This document shows positions 1 through 10,060 of a DNA stretch of 64,000 bases, piece by piece; position 1 is the stretch's first letter, and every line of letters starts with the position of its first letter. The stretch comes from Diplonema papillatum (Eukaryota > Euglenozoa > Diplonemea > Diplonemida > Diplonemidae), in assembly GCA_030068145.1 (NCBI GenBank), contig JAPJBO010000360.1, forward strand, positions 148,270 through 212,269. Reading direction: 5' to 3'. The notes below the pieces were generated by a model that had not been told where the DNA came from, ran no database searches, and worked only from the letters and a program-made list of their open reading frames with translations. Both the position numbers and the translations under genes were made by a program.

Positions 1-313
1 CATTGATGCATTCCACGTCTGCAGGGTCCTTGCGTTCAGTTCGCGGCTTCTGTGGGTATACAGACTTGAGTTCACGACTTTTGGAACCGAAGCTTACTCT
101 TGAGATCCGGTGTGGAGGGCCATTGTTACCTGACAAAACCCACTCATGCAGCCTGAGTTCAGCCCCGCGCACCTAGCGCTCACAAGGCAACCCGTGATCA
201 CTTCGGTGTGAGGGGGATCAGTCCTGACCGAGCCTAATGCCTGCCGGGGAAAACTTGGTAACTTTGTGCTCAGCGGTCCCACGAATCATGTTCCACGTCC
301 TGTGATTCGTACT
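1..313. other. left flank of the MULE, no gene seen
   Basis: No coding pattern or RNA gene is visible. Positions 282-311 contain an interrupted palindrome (ACGAATCA ... TGATTCGT). A diverged copy of the adjacent words (TGTGATTCGT) also lies just outside the right end of the MULE near 10082-10106, in the same orientation. Confidence 0.5.
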
Positions 314-322
314 TTTAAACTT
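314..322. repeat. target-site duplication of the MULE, left copy
   Basis: TTTAAACTT directly precedes the terminal GGG of the element and is repeated exactly at 10061-10069. Nine base pairs is the usual duplication length for Mutator-like elements. Confidence 0.85.
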
Positions 323-332
323 GGGATAATTA

Positions 333-431
333 GCTTATAGCCACCAAGAAACTTTTTATTTAGCTTATAGCCACAAAAAACTTTTTATTTAGCTTATAGC
401 CAGGAGGGCCTGAAACTTTTTATTTAGCTTA
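333..431. repeat. MULE terminal sub-repeats, left outer end
   Basis: Three or more copies of a unit of about 30 bp (AGCTTATAGCCAC followed by an A-run and ACTTTTTATTT). The array continues at 2548-2612 beyond the nested element and is mirrored at 9931-10056. Such terminal arrays are plausible transposase binding sites. Confidence 0.75.
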
Positions 432-2547
432 GGGCAGACTATTTTTTTTTTTTTGATCCGCGTCCTAGCGCGCGGAAAATTTTGGGAAACCGTGAAAAAA
501 AAAATAGTTGAAAAAAAAAATATTTTTTCTTTTTTGCTGTGGGAAGGGCACAACAGGGTGCCACGGGGGGACTCCAGATGGTCACTGAAGTCCGCGCTTC
601 GGCTGCGGAAACACCAACCCCCGCTCGTGGGGCCAACACGTCAGCGGAACGCCGGATTAGAAGCTCACTGTGAATCTCTAATTTGTTATGACCCCCTGAC
701 CTATCTGTTGCTGCAGCACCACGAAAGCTGTGACGCCGGCAAATTTCACCTTGACTAAGTGAGTGTTGCATGCTAATGCAAAAACAGGGCACAAGCAAAG
801 GGAAGGGACACTGCCGTGTTTTTGCGCCATCGATGTTGAGATTGGTGCAGTGAAGGATCGACACCTCCTTGAGATCAACGACCTGTCGTTGTCCTTCATG
901 GAGATGTTTCAGCAGATCATAAAAGACCGTCACCTCCGGACGCCTGCCGAGTATGATGATGATGTGGTGGTGTCGGCTAGGGCTGATAGCAGGAGTGTGT
1001 GGAGAGATGTTTCTCTTGGGGCTTGTCTGTGCAGGCCATGGACTCCATGCAGTACCGGGAGGTTCGGTACGTTGTGAAGCAAAAGTTCCCGTAGCTCGAA
1101 CACCTGTCAACGCCTTCGACCTGCTGATGAAAAAGAGCCAAGCCCGCGTGAAGCCGCTGCAAGTGGGTGAAACGAAGTCGTGGATAGTGTTGTTCAACAG
1201 GCTAGTCCAGGAAGAATTCGACAGGGCCCTCCTGGTCGATGAAAAAGGGCATCCGTTCTATCAGGAAGTGGCCAAGACCCTTCTCAAACTTGATGGGCTC
1301 CCACTTTCTGTGCAGCTGTTGCAGTAGTATGAGGGCACCACAACAAGGTGAACTCAGCATCCACTGCACGAAACTGCAGGAAGTGAGAGATGTGGTGTGT
1401 ACCCGTATCGTCACGCAGCAAGCGCAAAACCAACAGCGCACTGAGCAACGCAGTGCGGGAGTTCCATCCAGAAACCCTGTTTGCGACGGGGTCCATCGTG
1501 AAAGCGGAGGGGTCTTCTTCTTGGGGAGAGCTGGAAGGGCAATTCGCCGAGGCAATTCGAGCCGTTTTCACTGGACACCGTGCCCAGCCTCTCTGACGAT
1601 CGCCGTGCTCGGTTCAAGCAGATCCAAGGGGTAAAGACGAGCTTCCCCTTCGGTGTCCACAAATACAACGCTGGGGGGCAAGCGCTTGGTATTCAAGCTG
1701 CCACCGAGCGACCGCCGCCTACAGGAGGATGTCGTCAAGGCGTTCAAGTCGTGCATCGGGACGGGGAAAAGGTTCCACACCCGGGCCATGAGGATGAAAT
1801 TCGTCGAGGTCTGGGGTGTTCCGCGTACCATCCTCAAGACGATGTACTACATGTTCGTGACTGGAGATGTGAACCCCCTGCGCACATCAACCGAAAGCCA
1901 CCTGGCTGAACTCCTCACAACTGATTCACCCCAGTGAGGTTGCATTCCGAAGCTCGTCAAAAGAGTCTAAATACGACGGCTACTGGGACGCCATGGGCCG
2001 CGTTCTTGAGAAGTGCGGTACTGTCGTGGACGAGAGGCGTCATGGAGAAGTTTCACGCCTCACGTTTGAGGTCCCCGCAAGCATCCGGCTTCTCATGGAA
2101 GAAGTGCAGAAGCGGCTTCCGGCCGATGCCCACGTCCCGTCCGAAACGTGGGTACGATACCAATTCTGGCCGAGTACGCCGAACAACACGGTTGCTCCCA
2201 GGCAGTCGCAAGGCCCACGACTAGACGCCTACTACTGTCGGTGGCAGCAGCTCTACGCTGAAGGCTCACCTGGTCCCTCCGTACAACAAAAAGCCTGAGC
2301 ACATGCAGACGACGGGCATTTCCCAGTGCAAAAAGTCGCCGAAGAATCAAAGTGAGGGACGCGTACCCTTCCGGGCCCCCACCCCCCGACCGCTTGCCAT
2401 CAAGACCACCCCCTCCACACAGGAACCCACAGGCCAGGTGACTTGCCAAACTATTTTTTTTTAAAAAAACTATTTTTTTTTGCGCGCGCGCGCGGAAAAT
2501 TTTCAGGGGTCGGGGGACGCGGATCAAAAAATAAAAATAGTCTGCCC
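432..2547. mobile_element. nested DNA transposon, PIF/Harbinger-like by target duplication
   Basis: Inverted ends GGGCAGACTATTTTT (432) and the complementary AAAAATAGTCTGCCC (2547) continue inward, with homology over about 100 bp including a shared GATCCGCGTCC block. The element is flanked by TTA (429-431 and 2548-2550). Removing it and one TTA restores TAGCTTATAGCC, which is the repeat unit of the MULE end, so this is an insertion into the MULE. TTA or TAA duplications of 3 bp are typical of PIF/Harbinger elements. I did not recognise a Harbinger transposase inside, so the superfamily is provisional. Confidence 0.75.
763..2298 (+). pseudogene. decayed coding remains inside the nested element, function unknown
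   Basis: Several consecutive plus-strand stretches read like protein but lie in different frames. They are 763-950 (contains AIDVEIGAVKDRHLLEIND), 1085-1327 (contains NAFDLLMKKSQARV), 1390-1590, 1653-1937 (contains FHTRAMRMKFVEVWGV) and 1960-2200 (contains KYDGYWDAMGRVLEKCG). Stops and frameshifts separate them. Amino-acid composition is natural in each, unlike the opposite strand. They probably descend from one protein of roughly 450-500 residues carried by the element. I do not recognise the family, and no DDE or Myb motif could be assigned with confidence. Confidence 0.45.
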
Positions 2548-2618
2548 TTATAGCCACAAAAAACTTTTTATTTAGCTTATAGCCACAAAAAACTTTTTTA
2601 TTAGCTTCGAGCCACATT

Positions 2619-2935
2619 TTGCAAATTTTTGGTCATTTTTCTGAGTTGGCAAAATTTTGGCCGAAATTTTGGTCGAATTTTTGGTCAAAAATTTGGTCGA
2701 ATTTTTGGTCAAAGTTTTGGTCAAATTTTTGGTCGATTTTTTGGTCGATTTTTTGGTCGATTTTTTTTGGTCAAAATTTTGGCCGAAATTTTGGTCAAAT
2801 TTTTGGTCGTTTTTTTGGTCGATTTTTTTTGGTCAAAATTTTGGTCAAAATTTTGGTCAAAATTTTGGTCAAAATTTTGGTCAAAATCTTGGTCAAAATT
2901 TTGGTCGAAATTTGGTCAATTTTTTTGGGTAATAT
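2619..2935. repeat. tandem AATTTTGGTC array
   Basis: About 20 degenerate copies of a word of 12-16 bp built on TTTTGGTC(A/G)AA. Related words on the opposite strand occur at 8240-8437, on the inner side of the right arm, and in short form at 9888-9925. Open frames across the array give only Phe/Trp/Gly/Gln or Val/Lys/Phe/Leu repeats and are not genes. Confidence 0.8.
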
Positions 2936-3207
2936 ACCAGGATATGCGCGAAAAACTAAAATTTACAAATATATGCGCGGTGCATATATTTGTAAATTTT
3001 AGTTTTTTCGCGCATATATTTGTAAAAAAAAACAGTCTTTTCGCGCATATATTTGTAAAAAAAACAGTTTTTTCGCGCATATATTTGTAAAAAACAGTTT
3101 TTTCGCGCATATATTTGTAAAAAAAAAAAAAAAAGTTTTTTCGCGCACTACAAATACGTTTTCTTTGCAACAAAAGCAGAGCGCCTCTCATCACTGGAGG
3201 CTGGCAT

Positions 3208-3357
3208 ACCCAGACCCGCAAACCCGCATACCCTAACCCGCAAACCTTCGCATACCCTAACCCGCAAACCCGAACCCGCCAACCCTAATACCCGCATACC
3301 GAGACCCGCAAACCCGCCAACCCGCGCCCCTAACCCGCAAACCCGCAAACCCGCGTG
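3208..3357. repeat. telomere-like interspersed repeat inside the MULE arm (left copy)
   Basis: Mixture of CCCTAA, CCCGCAAA and CCCGCATA words. The mirror copy at 9440-9612 reads TTAGGG, TTTGCGGG and TATGCGGG and is slightly longer, so copy number differs between the arms. The TTAGGG words match the commonest eukaryotic telomere unit, but the array is too degenerate to be a true telomere. Confidence 0.65.
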
Positions 3358-3618
3358 CCGGAACTGTTTTGCAAATACACACAGCAGATCAAAGAAAGGG
3401 GGGAAAGGTGGAAAATGCAGATCAAACGGGAGTAGAATGTGCACACGCTTATCCGACTCTTGACTTACTATGCCGTGTTCTGAAAGCTGTCGAGGGGCCC
3501 CTCCATAGGTTCTCGCATGATTCGTTCGCCTTTGTAACACTATCCGTTTGTAGTACGCTTCGCAATTGTGTTCTTGCACTCTAGCCGAATGGCGGGTGGC
3601 GGATTTCCGCGCTCGTAC

Positions 3619-3806
3619 CTTGTGTCTTTTTGAAACACTGCCACGGGGCTGGTGGCCCCCAAAAATGGAAAAAAAAAAATTGCTCAACTTCATCAAAAAT
3701 TACCGCAGTTTTTGTTCCAAAATTTTAAAATTCAAAAAACCCAATTTTTTTCCGGAATTTCTTTTTTGGCCATTTCCAAAAAGACACAAGGTTTTGACCC
3801 TGCATG
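3619..3806. mobile_element. small inverted-repeat element (MITE-like) inside the left arm
   Basis: Begins CTTGTGTCTTTTTG and ends with the complementary CAAAAAGACACAAG extended by GTTTTGACCCTGCATG. It is related to the 210-bp element at 45526-45735, which has both ends complete. The same copy, inverted, sits at 8989-9176 in the right arm, so it was present when the arms were last made identical. Confidence 0.7.
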
Positions 3807-4362
3807 GTACATCCGTTGTGGAACCTCTCGTTGTTTTTGGCATCATACACCCGAAATAGTCACTTTGTGGGCCCTATAATAGGCTACGAACTTCATGGTA
3901 TTTTTACAAATGTGTGAGTGTATGTCATTTTGTATAGTATGTTGAAGTACATTCATTGTGGACCCCATATTCTCGCGATGCTGTGTTTGGCGTCAAAACC
4001 CCGTCTGAATTCACTTTTGATGGCTTTAATGAGGCTAAACACTCGAAATAGGCACTTTGGGGGGAATTTTTTTTGAAAGGGTCTCCCAACAAGAATTGTG
4101 GCATATGCGCGAAAAAACTGTTTTTTACAAATATATGCGCGAAAAAACTGTTTTTTACAAATATATGCGCGAAAACCTGTTTTTTTTACAAATATATGCG
4201 CAAAAAAACTAAAACTGACAAACATATGCACCGCGCATATATTTGTCAATTTTAGTTTTTTCGCGCATATATTTGTAAAAAAAACAGTTTTTCGCGCATA
4301 CGTTTCGTATGCGCGCAGTTTTTTCGGCAGTTTATCGCGCATATATTTGTAAGTTTCCCAAT

Positions 4363-5167
4363 TTTTTTGGTCTACAATTAGACTCCAATCCCTGAGAACA
4401 CACCCATGGCGGGATTCGAACCATTTACCCGGCCATTGACTGTGACAACTGTGTGATTTGGATTCGAACTCAAGTTTCCAATTTCAAGTTTCAAGTTGCA
4501 AGTTTCTTCAATGTGTGGGATACGTTTGGGGGAGTCAAGGTGATTCTGGGGTAGCGTCTAATCTCATCCCATTTCAACTTTGCCTAGGTCTCGTTTACTT
4601 GGACCCCCTTTCTGCCAATTTGCGACTGCCGACTTGCGGCGCAACACTTTGGCAACCATTGCGTTGTTAACTCTCTTGACCTCCAACAACCTTCTTCGTC
4701 AGCGAGTTCGTGGCGGTGTTCGTGACAGGGACTATCAGATTCCTGCAACCCGGCGGCATCTGGACGGCCGTAGTGGGAGCAAGGGGTGCAACACGCTAAA
4801 AGACTGGAAGTACCGGGCATAAATGTTGCGAGCATACGGGTGCTGAAAGAGAAACCGGGAAACATGATACATAGCTCGCAGAGTTCAGACCAGGGTACTT
4901 TTCGATGACACTCTCTTTAACGCAAACGGCGGCAAGCTCTTTGTGGACGATTTTTCAAGTCGGTTCTTATGTAGCCTTCGGGCGTAAACACACGTGGGTG
5001 ACCCTATCTAGACTGTTTCGAGTATCAGACTCCAAAAATTCAAGCAATGATAAGATGATACGACTGTTTCGAGTGATGAGATGATAAGACGTGGAGAAGG
5101 TTGGACTCGCTCCGGGTGGGCGGCGGCTGCGGACGGTCTTTAGTCAAACGAGAAGAGTAGTATGTGC
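4363..5167. other. MULE interior downstream of the transposase gene, no gene seen
   Basis: Non-coding spacer between the left arm and the stop codon of the transposase. It contains a short run of AAGTTTC-type words near 4470-4505 and two copies of GACTGTTTCGAGT near 5010-5075. Confidence 0.5.
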
Positions 5168-8065
5168 TCACTTCTCTTCTGTCAGCTTTCTCGTGTACCG
5201 ACGGTTGAGTGGGATCCTCCTCATGAGGGCACTCGGAGGGCACCCTCGAATAATTGAAAAGTGGTGTCCATCCTCGTGCAGCAGGTACACAGTTGCTGCC
5301 GCAGGTTTCTGTGGTGGTTCTGTGGTTGTCATACTAAAATCTGTTTTTTCGCCGGAAAGGCGGAGGGTGATGCAGACGAAGCGAACATGGTAGATGCACA
5401 CTGCCAGTAGCAGTGTTTCTGCATCCGCCCATGCCTTGTTTTGCTTGGCGGCTGCTGTCCATGCCTCATAGGTGGGCCCCCCTAGCTCCACTTGCTCTCG
5501 GAGCCTTGTGTGTATTTCGGGGGGGGGAACCTGGCTAAACAAGTGTGCCCTTAGCTTGGCATGCCCAAGATGCAAGCTCTTGTAAGCCGCAAAAAACGGA
5601 AACTCCGACTCCAGCAATGCCCAGTAAAAGCAGTTGCCGTCCCGCTCGACGTCCATTGCGTCAGTCTTCGTTTTCTCCAGAACCTCGCGGACGTACATGG
5701 GGTATGTTGACCAGTCACCCTGTCGGTCCACAGGACCCACTTTATCCCCGTTGTCTCCCCCCGCCCCCTTCTTCCCCTTCTCCACCTTTTCCACCTTTTC
5801 CTTCTTTTCAACCCTGGGTGCAGCTGGGTGCTTGCACGTTGCTCGATTGTGTCCACACTGGAGACAGTTTGAGCACACAACGAGCCGTTTTTTGGGGTCG
5901 GGGAGAACTTTCTCGTCTTCGCCATGCGATCGATGTCGCTTCTTTTGCGGCCGGCCTTTCGACTTCTTGAAGACAGGGGGCTTGAGGCTGTCTTCACGAA
6001 TTCCCAGCAAGCCAGGAAGCGGGGAGATGATTCCGGCGTATGTCTTCCGATAGGCCAGAATCTTCCAGCGCGGATGGACGACGTCCAGGATGCTCCGTTC
6101 TTCCGCCCGAGCCGCCGCCGCCACGTGAACGCAGGGTAACGCGGTCACAAGCTTGCTCTCTAAACACGAGCACGTGAAGTCGTCTTCACGTAACTCCACT
6201 GCCTCCCGCTGCTGCTTGAGCACTACTTCATACTTCCCGTCACCTGCAGGCCGCACCACCATTGGCGCAGCCTCCACTAACAACCGTCCCAACATCTTGC
6301 CTACCGATGGCACGCAAGATGATGCTGATGCATTAGCCAACATGCCCCTACGCGTGTGAAAGAGCTCCTGTGTGTACACCCGGAGGCGATCAAACAAGAT
6401 CACTACATTCGGAGACTCCCGGATCGGCAACAACGCCGCATTCAGAGACTCTGCATCGTTGCTCGTGAACTGTGAGAAGCGACACGTTCCGATGAACGCA
6501 CTGCTGAAGCAGCCCTGGATATTGGTCAAGTACTGGGCGACGTTACCCTTCTTCTGCTTTTCCAATGCGAGCATCTCTTCCTCGAACTGCTCTTTCGTCA
6601 GGGCCCTGGAAGCCTTCCAGACACTGCTGCACGACCCTGCACCAAAGTGTGACTTCACGTTTTTTTTGATATGCTCCGTGCACGAGAGGGAAGCTTTCTC
6701 CGGTATCACTCGACTAGCAGCCGCAATGATACCTTTATCGCGGTCGCTCATGACCACATCGAATGGAATCGCCTGCTTCAACTGTGTGAAGAAGGCAGTC
6801 CAAGACTCCTCGTCCTCGCCAGAGCACAGTGAAAAGGCGACAGGAAACAGTCCACCGTCCGCATCCTTTCCCACAGCAACAAGAAGAGTCCCCTTGAGAC
6901 TTCCCTTAAGGAACGTTCCATCCACAGAAACAATGGGCAGAGCCACACGCATAGCGGCTCTGCAAGCACCAAAGGTCACGAAGCACGACCTGAATCGTTC
7001 CTCTCCTTCTACCTCCTTCGTTTGCACATCCCAGATGCAGTCTGGGTCGTGCTGAGCCAGACGCTCGAAATACCCGCGAAGTCTTGCGAAACCAGCCGCC
7101 GCGCGCAACCTCGTCTCATCCAGCGCTTTCTCCTTGGCATCCCACGCTACCGCGTATGTGATATCCATCCCCATGCGGGACTTCACGAAGGCCTGGATCT
7201 GAGCAGGCGTCAGATCGACCTTCGTTTGCATGAGGTCGCCCACCTCCCGAGCAAGCCACGGTGCCGAAAATCGGCTCGTCGTTTTCTCCGTCTGTTGCAA
7301 GTTGCAGCAGGTGTGGGCCACGCTCTGCGATACGCGGAGTTGGCCGTCTTCCCTCTTGTAGGCGTTGCATTTGAACTGGCAGCAGCCGCCGTTTGACTGT
7401 TTCTGCTTGCACCGGAACAGCGTCCTCTTGGCATCCATTCTCTTGCACACGTTTGTGCTTGATGCTGCAAATGTGGCCCTGAACACAGCGTCACAGAAAT
7501 CGCTGTTGTGAGGATAAGTGTCTCCGATACAAGGGAAGCTGGAGGCAGAGGCGCCAGGCGCAACAGACGGGGCAGATGCCGCAGAATCTGGTGCAGGTGC
7601 TGGCACGGTCGGTGCGGATGTCGCGGACGTAGGGGGCATTTGTGCCGTTGAATCTGGAGCGGGTGCTACGGTCGGTGCGGATGTCGCGGACGTAGACGGC
7701 ATTTGTGCCGTTGAATCTGGAGCGGGTGCTGGCACGGTCGGTGCGGATGTCGCGGACGTAGGGGGCATTTGTGCCGTTGAATCTGGAGCGGGCGCTGGCA
7801 CGGTCGGTGCGGATGTCACGGACGTGGGAGACTTTTGCGCTGTTGATGGTGTTCCGGGCACAGAGGGTGTACATGACAAGGGTGGCAGTTGCTGCACAAT
7901 ACGCTGCAGGGTTTTGACTAGAACGGTGGGAGAAGCCTGCAGCCCAACAACAATATTCCCAACGTCGTGCTGCGCGGCGTAAGTCAGTAACGGAATGAGA
8001 TCATCCGCAGAGCTGACAAACTTCTCCAACTGAAGGATTGCATCCAAGACACCGACTGAAGACAT
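5168..8065 (-). CDS. MULE transposase with SWIM finger, zinc knuckle and C-terminal OTU-like protease domain
   Basis: The open frame runs to 8293. I choose the ATG at 8065 (protein begins MSSVGVLD, 965 aa) because the upstream part translates the arm-proximal repeat. Residue numbers here count from 8293. Residues 150-240 hold about 3.5 copies of a 21-22-residue Ala/Pro/Thr-rich repeat. Residues 260-330 are a Cys/His region like the FAR1/FLYWCH DNA-binding fold. Residues 450-620 are a MULE transposase core with likely DDE residues D458 (VSVDGTF), D517 (MSDRDKG) and E615 (NDAESLNAAL). A SWIM finger follows (C708, C710, C721, H723), then a CCHC knuckle (C807, C810, H815, C820) and a Lys/Glu-rich linker. 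Residues 860-1015 match OTU cysteine proteases, with DGNC at 885-888 and H1011 in GHHFSI. No stop or frameshift is present. The core would cut and join the element ends; the role of the OTU domain is unknown, possibly deubiquitination. Confidence 0.9.
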   Translation of the reverse strand: MSSVGVLDAILQLEKFVSSADDLIPLLTYAAQHDVGNIVVGLQASPTVLVKTLQRIVQQLPPLSCTPSVPGTPSTAQKSPTSVTSAPTVPAPAPDSTAQMPPTSATSAPTVPAPAPDSTAQMPSTSATSAPTVAPAPDSTAQMPPTSATSAPTVPAPAPDSAASAPSVAPGASASSFPCIGDTYPHNSDFCDAVFRATFAASSTNVCKRMDAKRTLFRCKQKQSNGGCCQFKCNAYKREDGQLRVSQSVAHTCCNLQQTEKTTSRFSAPWLAREVGDLMQTKVDLTPAQIQAFVKSRMGMDITYAVAWDAKEKALDETRLRAAAGFARLRGYFERLAQHDPDCIWDVQTKEVEGEERFRSCFVTFGACRAAMRVALPIVSVDGTFLKGSLKGTLLVAVGKDADGGLFPVAFSLCSGEDEESWTAFFTQLKQAIPFDVVMSDRDKGIIAAASRVIPEKASLSCTEHIKKNVKSHFGAGSCSSVWKASRALTKEQFEEEMLALEKQKKGNVAQYLTNIQGCFSSAFIGTCRFSQFTSNDAESLNAALLPIRESPNVVILFDRLRVYTQELFHTRRGMLANASASSCVPSVGKMLGRLLVEAAPMVVRPAGDGKYEVVLKQQREAVELREDDFTCSCLESKLVTALPCVHVAAAARAEERSILDVVHPRWKILAYRKTYAGIISPLPGLLGIREDSLKPPVFKKSKGRPQKKRHRSHGEDEKVLPDPKKRLVVCSNCLQCGHNRATCKHPAAPRVEKKEKVEKVEKGKKGAGGDNGDKVGPVDRQGDWSTYPMYVREVLEKTKTDAMDVERDGNCFYWALLESEFPFFAAYKSLHLGHAKLRAHLFSQVPPPEIHTRLREQVELGGPTYEAWTAAAKQNKAWADAETLLLAVCIYHVRFVCITLRLSGEKTDFSMTTTEPPQKPAAATVYLLHEDGHHFSIIRGCPPSALMRRIPLNRRYTRKLTEEK

Positions 8066-8239
8066 TTGCGACACAGCTTTGTGGGTTGGGAACCTTCCAA
8101 CGCGCCCAAACCGCCCGAAAACCCCTACCTGCAGCGAAGATGAACGTGTGCAAATAGGTGTGGCCACTCCAGTAGCTGGCACAGCACGGCAAAAGGTTTT
8201 CTGGGTTCGAATTCCGTGTGTGATTTTTCTCAGATTGGC

Positions 8240-8437
8240 TAACAATTGACCAAAAATTTTGACCAAAAAATTTGACCGATTTTTTTTGATCAAATTTTTT
8301 GACCAAAAAAATTTGACCCAAAATTATGACCAAAAATTTTGACCGATTTTTTTTGACCGATTTTTTTTGACCAAAAATTTTTGACCCAAAATTATGACCA
8401 AAAATTTTGACCCATTTTTTTTGACCAAAATTTTTGG
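8240..8437. repeat. tandem TTTTGACCAAAA array inside the right arm
   Basis: About 12 copies of TTTTTTGACC(A/C/G)A words, the complement of the GGTCAAAA words at 2619-2935. Here it lies on the inner side of the arm, between the arm and the gene start, so it may be promoter-proximal DNA for the transposase gene. Confidence 0.7.
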
Positions 8438-8988
8438 GAAACTTACAAATATATGCGCGATAAACTGCCGAAAAAACTGCGCGCATACGAAACGTATGCG
8501 CGAAAAACTGTTTTTTTTACAAATATATGCGCGAAAAAACTAAAATTGACAAATATATGCGCGGTGCATATGTTTGTCAGTTTTAGTTTTTTTGCGCATA
8601 TATTTGTAAAAAAAACAGGTTTTCGCGCATATATTTGTAAAAAACAGTTTTTTCGCGCATATATTTGTAAAAAACAGTTTTTTCGCGCATATGCCACAAT
8701 TCTTGTTGGGAGACCCTTTCAAAAAAAATTCCCCCCAAAGTGCCTATTTCGAGTGTTTAGCCTCATTAAAGCCATCAAAAGTGAATTCAGACGGGTTTTT
8801 GACGCCAAACACAGCATCGCGAGAATATGGGGTCCACAATGAATGTACTTCAACATACTATACAAAATGACATACACTCACACATTTGTAAAAATACCAT
8901 GAAGTTCGTAGCCTATTATAGGGCCCACAAAGTGACTATTTCGGGTGTATGATGCCAAAAACAACGAGAGGTTCCACAACGGATGTAC

Positions 8989-9176
8989 CATGCAGGGTCA
9001 AAACCTTGTGTCTTTTTGGAAATGGCCAAAAAAGAAATTCCGGAAAAAAATTGGGTTTTTTGAATTTTAAAATTTTGGAACAAAAACTGCGGTAATTTTT
9101 GATGAAGTTGAGCAATTTTTTTTTTTCCATTTTTGGGGGCCACCAGCCCCGTGGCAGTGTTTCAAAAAGACACAAG
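8989..9176. mobile_element. small inverted-repeat element (MITE-like) inside the right arm
   Basis: Mirror copy of 3619-3806 at the matching place in the other arm, same length. Confidence 0.7.
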
Positions 9177-9439
9177 GTACGAGCGCGGAAATCCGCCACC
9201 CGCCATTCGGCTAGAGTGCAAGAACACAATTGCGAAGCGTACTACAAACGGATAGTGTTACAAAGGCGAACGAATCATGCGAGAACCTATGGAGGGGCCC
9301 CTCGACAGCTTTCAGAACACGGCATAGTAAGTCAAGAGTCGGATAAGCGTGTGCACATTCTACTCCCGTTTGATCTGCATTTTCCACCTTGCCCCCCTTT
9401 CTTTGATCTGCTGTGTGTATTTGCAAAACAGTTCCGGCA

Positions 9440-9612
9440 CGGCGGGTTTGCGGGTTTGCGGGGTTTGCGGGTTAGGGTATGCGGGTTTGCGGGTCTCGGT
9501 ATGCGGGTATTAGGGTTGGCGGGTTCGGGTATGCGGGTTTGCGGGGTTTGCGGGTTAGGGTATGCGAAGGTTTGCGGGTTAGGGTATGCGGGTTTGCGGG
9601 TCTGGGTATGCC
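9440..9612. repeat. telomere-like interspersed repeat inside the MULE arm (right copy)
   Basis: TTAGGG, TTTGCGGG and TATGCGGG words interleaved. Mirror of 3208-3357, with a few extra units. Confidence 0.65.
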
Positions 9613-10060
9613 AGCCTCCAGTGATAAGAGGCGCTCTGCTTTTGTTGCAAAGAAAACGTATTTGTAGTGCGCGAAAAAACTTTTTTTTTTTTTTTTACAA
9701 ATATATGCGCGAAAAAACTGTTTTTTACAAATATATGCGCGAAAAAACTGTTTTTTTTACAAATATATGCGCGAAAAGACTGTTTTTTTTTACAAATATA
9801 TGCGCGAAAAAACTAAAATTTACAAATATATGCACCGCGCATATATTTGTAAATTTTAGTTTTTCGCGCATATCCTGGTATATTACCCAAAATTTTTGGC
9901 CAATTTTTTGACCAAAAAATTTTGACCAAAATAAAAAGTTTTTTGTGGCTATAAGCTAAATAAAAAGATTTGAAAGTGCTATAAGCTAATTAAAAAGTTT
10001 TACTTTAGGTGGCTATAAGCTAAATAAAAAGTTAGCAGGTGGCTATTAGATAAAAAGCCC

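Larger units (their letters stand above)
2930..4362. repeat. MULE left inverted arm
   Basis: Reverse complement of 8438-9890. From the outside in it holds a cluster of palindromic words (CGCGCATATATTTGTAAA, repeated with alternating orientation), a telomere-like G/C-rich tract, a small embedded inverted-repeat element (3619-3806), about 250 bp of unique sequence, and a second cluster of the CGCGCATATATTTG words (4095-4350). The words are spaced about 30 bp apart and resemble an array of protein-binding sites. Confidence 0.9.
8438..9890. repeat. MULE right inverted arm
   Basis: Inverted copy of 2930-4362, carrying the same palindromic word clusters, the MITE copy and the telomere-like tract. 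One visible substitution lies near 8797, and the tract at 9440-9612 is longer than on the left. Confidence 0.9.
323..10060 (-). mobile_element. complete Mutator-like element (MULE) with long inverted arms and an OTU-containing transposase
   Basis: The element is bounded by an exact 9-bp direct repeat and begins GGGATAATTAGC and ends ATAAAAAGCCC. Each outer end carries several copies of the word TTAGCTTATAGCCAC with AAAAAACTTTTTATTT. Inside these, two arms of about 1.43 and 1.45 kb (2930-4362 and 8438-9890) are inverted copies of each other that I could tell apart by only a few changes, such as one base near 4008/8797 and some copy-number differences in a G-rich tract. Between the arms lies a single transposase gene on the minus strand. 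Near-identical arms plus an intact reading frame suggest recent activity. The left arm was later hit by a second transposon (432-2547), which accounts for the left side being longer. Confidence 0.9.

Noticed and set aside
439-1197. 252-codon minus-strand frame in the nested element
   Set aside because: Ends in poly-Phe/Lys from A/T runs and conflicts with better plus-strand coding remains.
2619-3090. Open frames rich in Phe/Trp/Gly or Val/Leu/Lys
   Set aside because: They translate a simple tandem GGTC repeat in all frames.
2940-4350. Regularly spaced repeats resembling a CRISPR array
   Set aside because: Units alternate in orientation, spacers are not unique, and the whole lies in a eukaryotic transposon arm that is mirrored at 8438-9890.
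4405-4480. Possible tRNA gene on the minus strand (GGTTCGAATCC B-box)
   Set aside because: No A-box at the right distance and no pairing stems.
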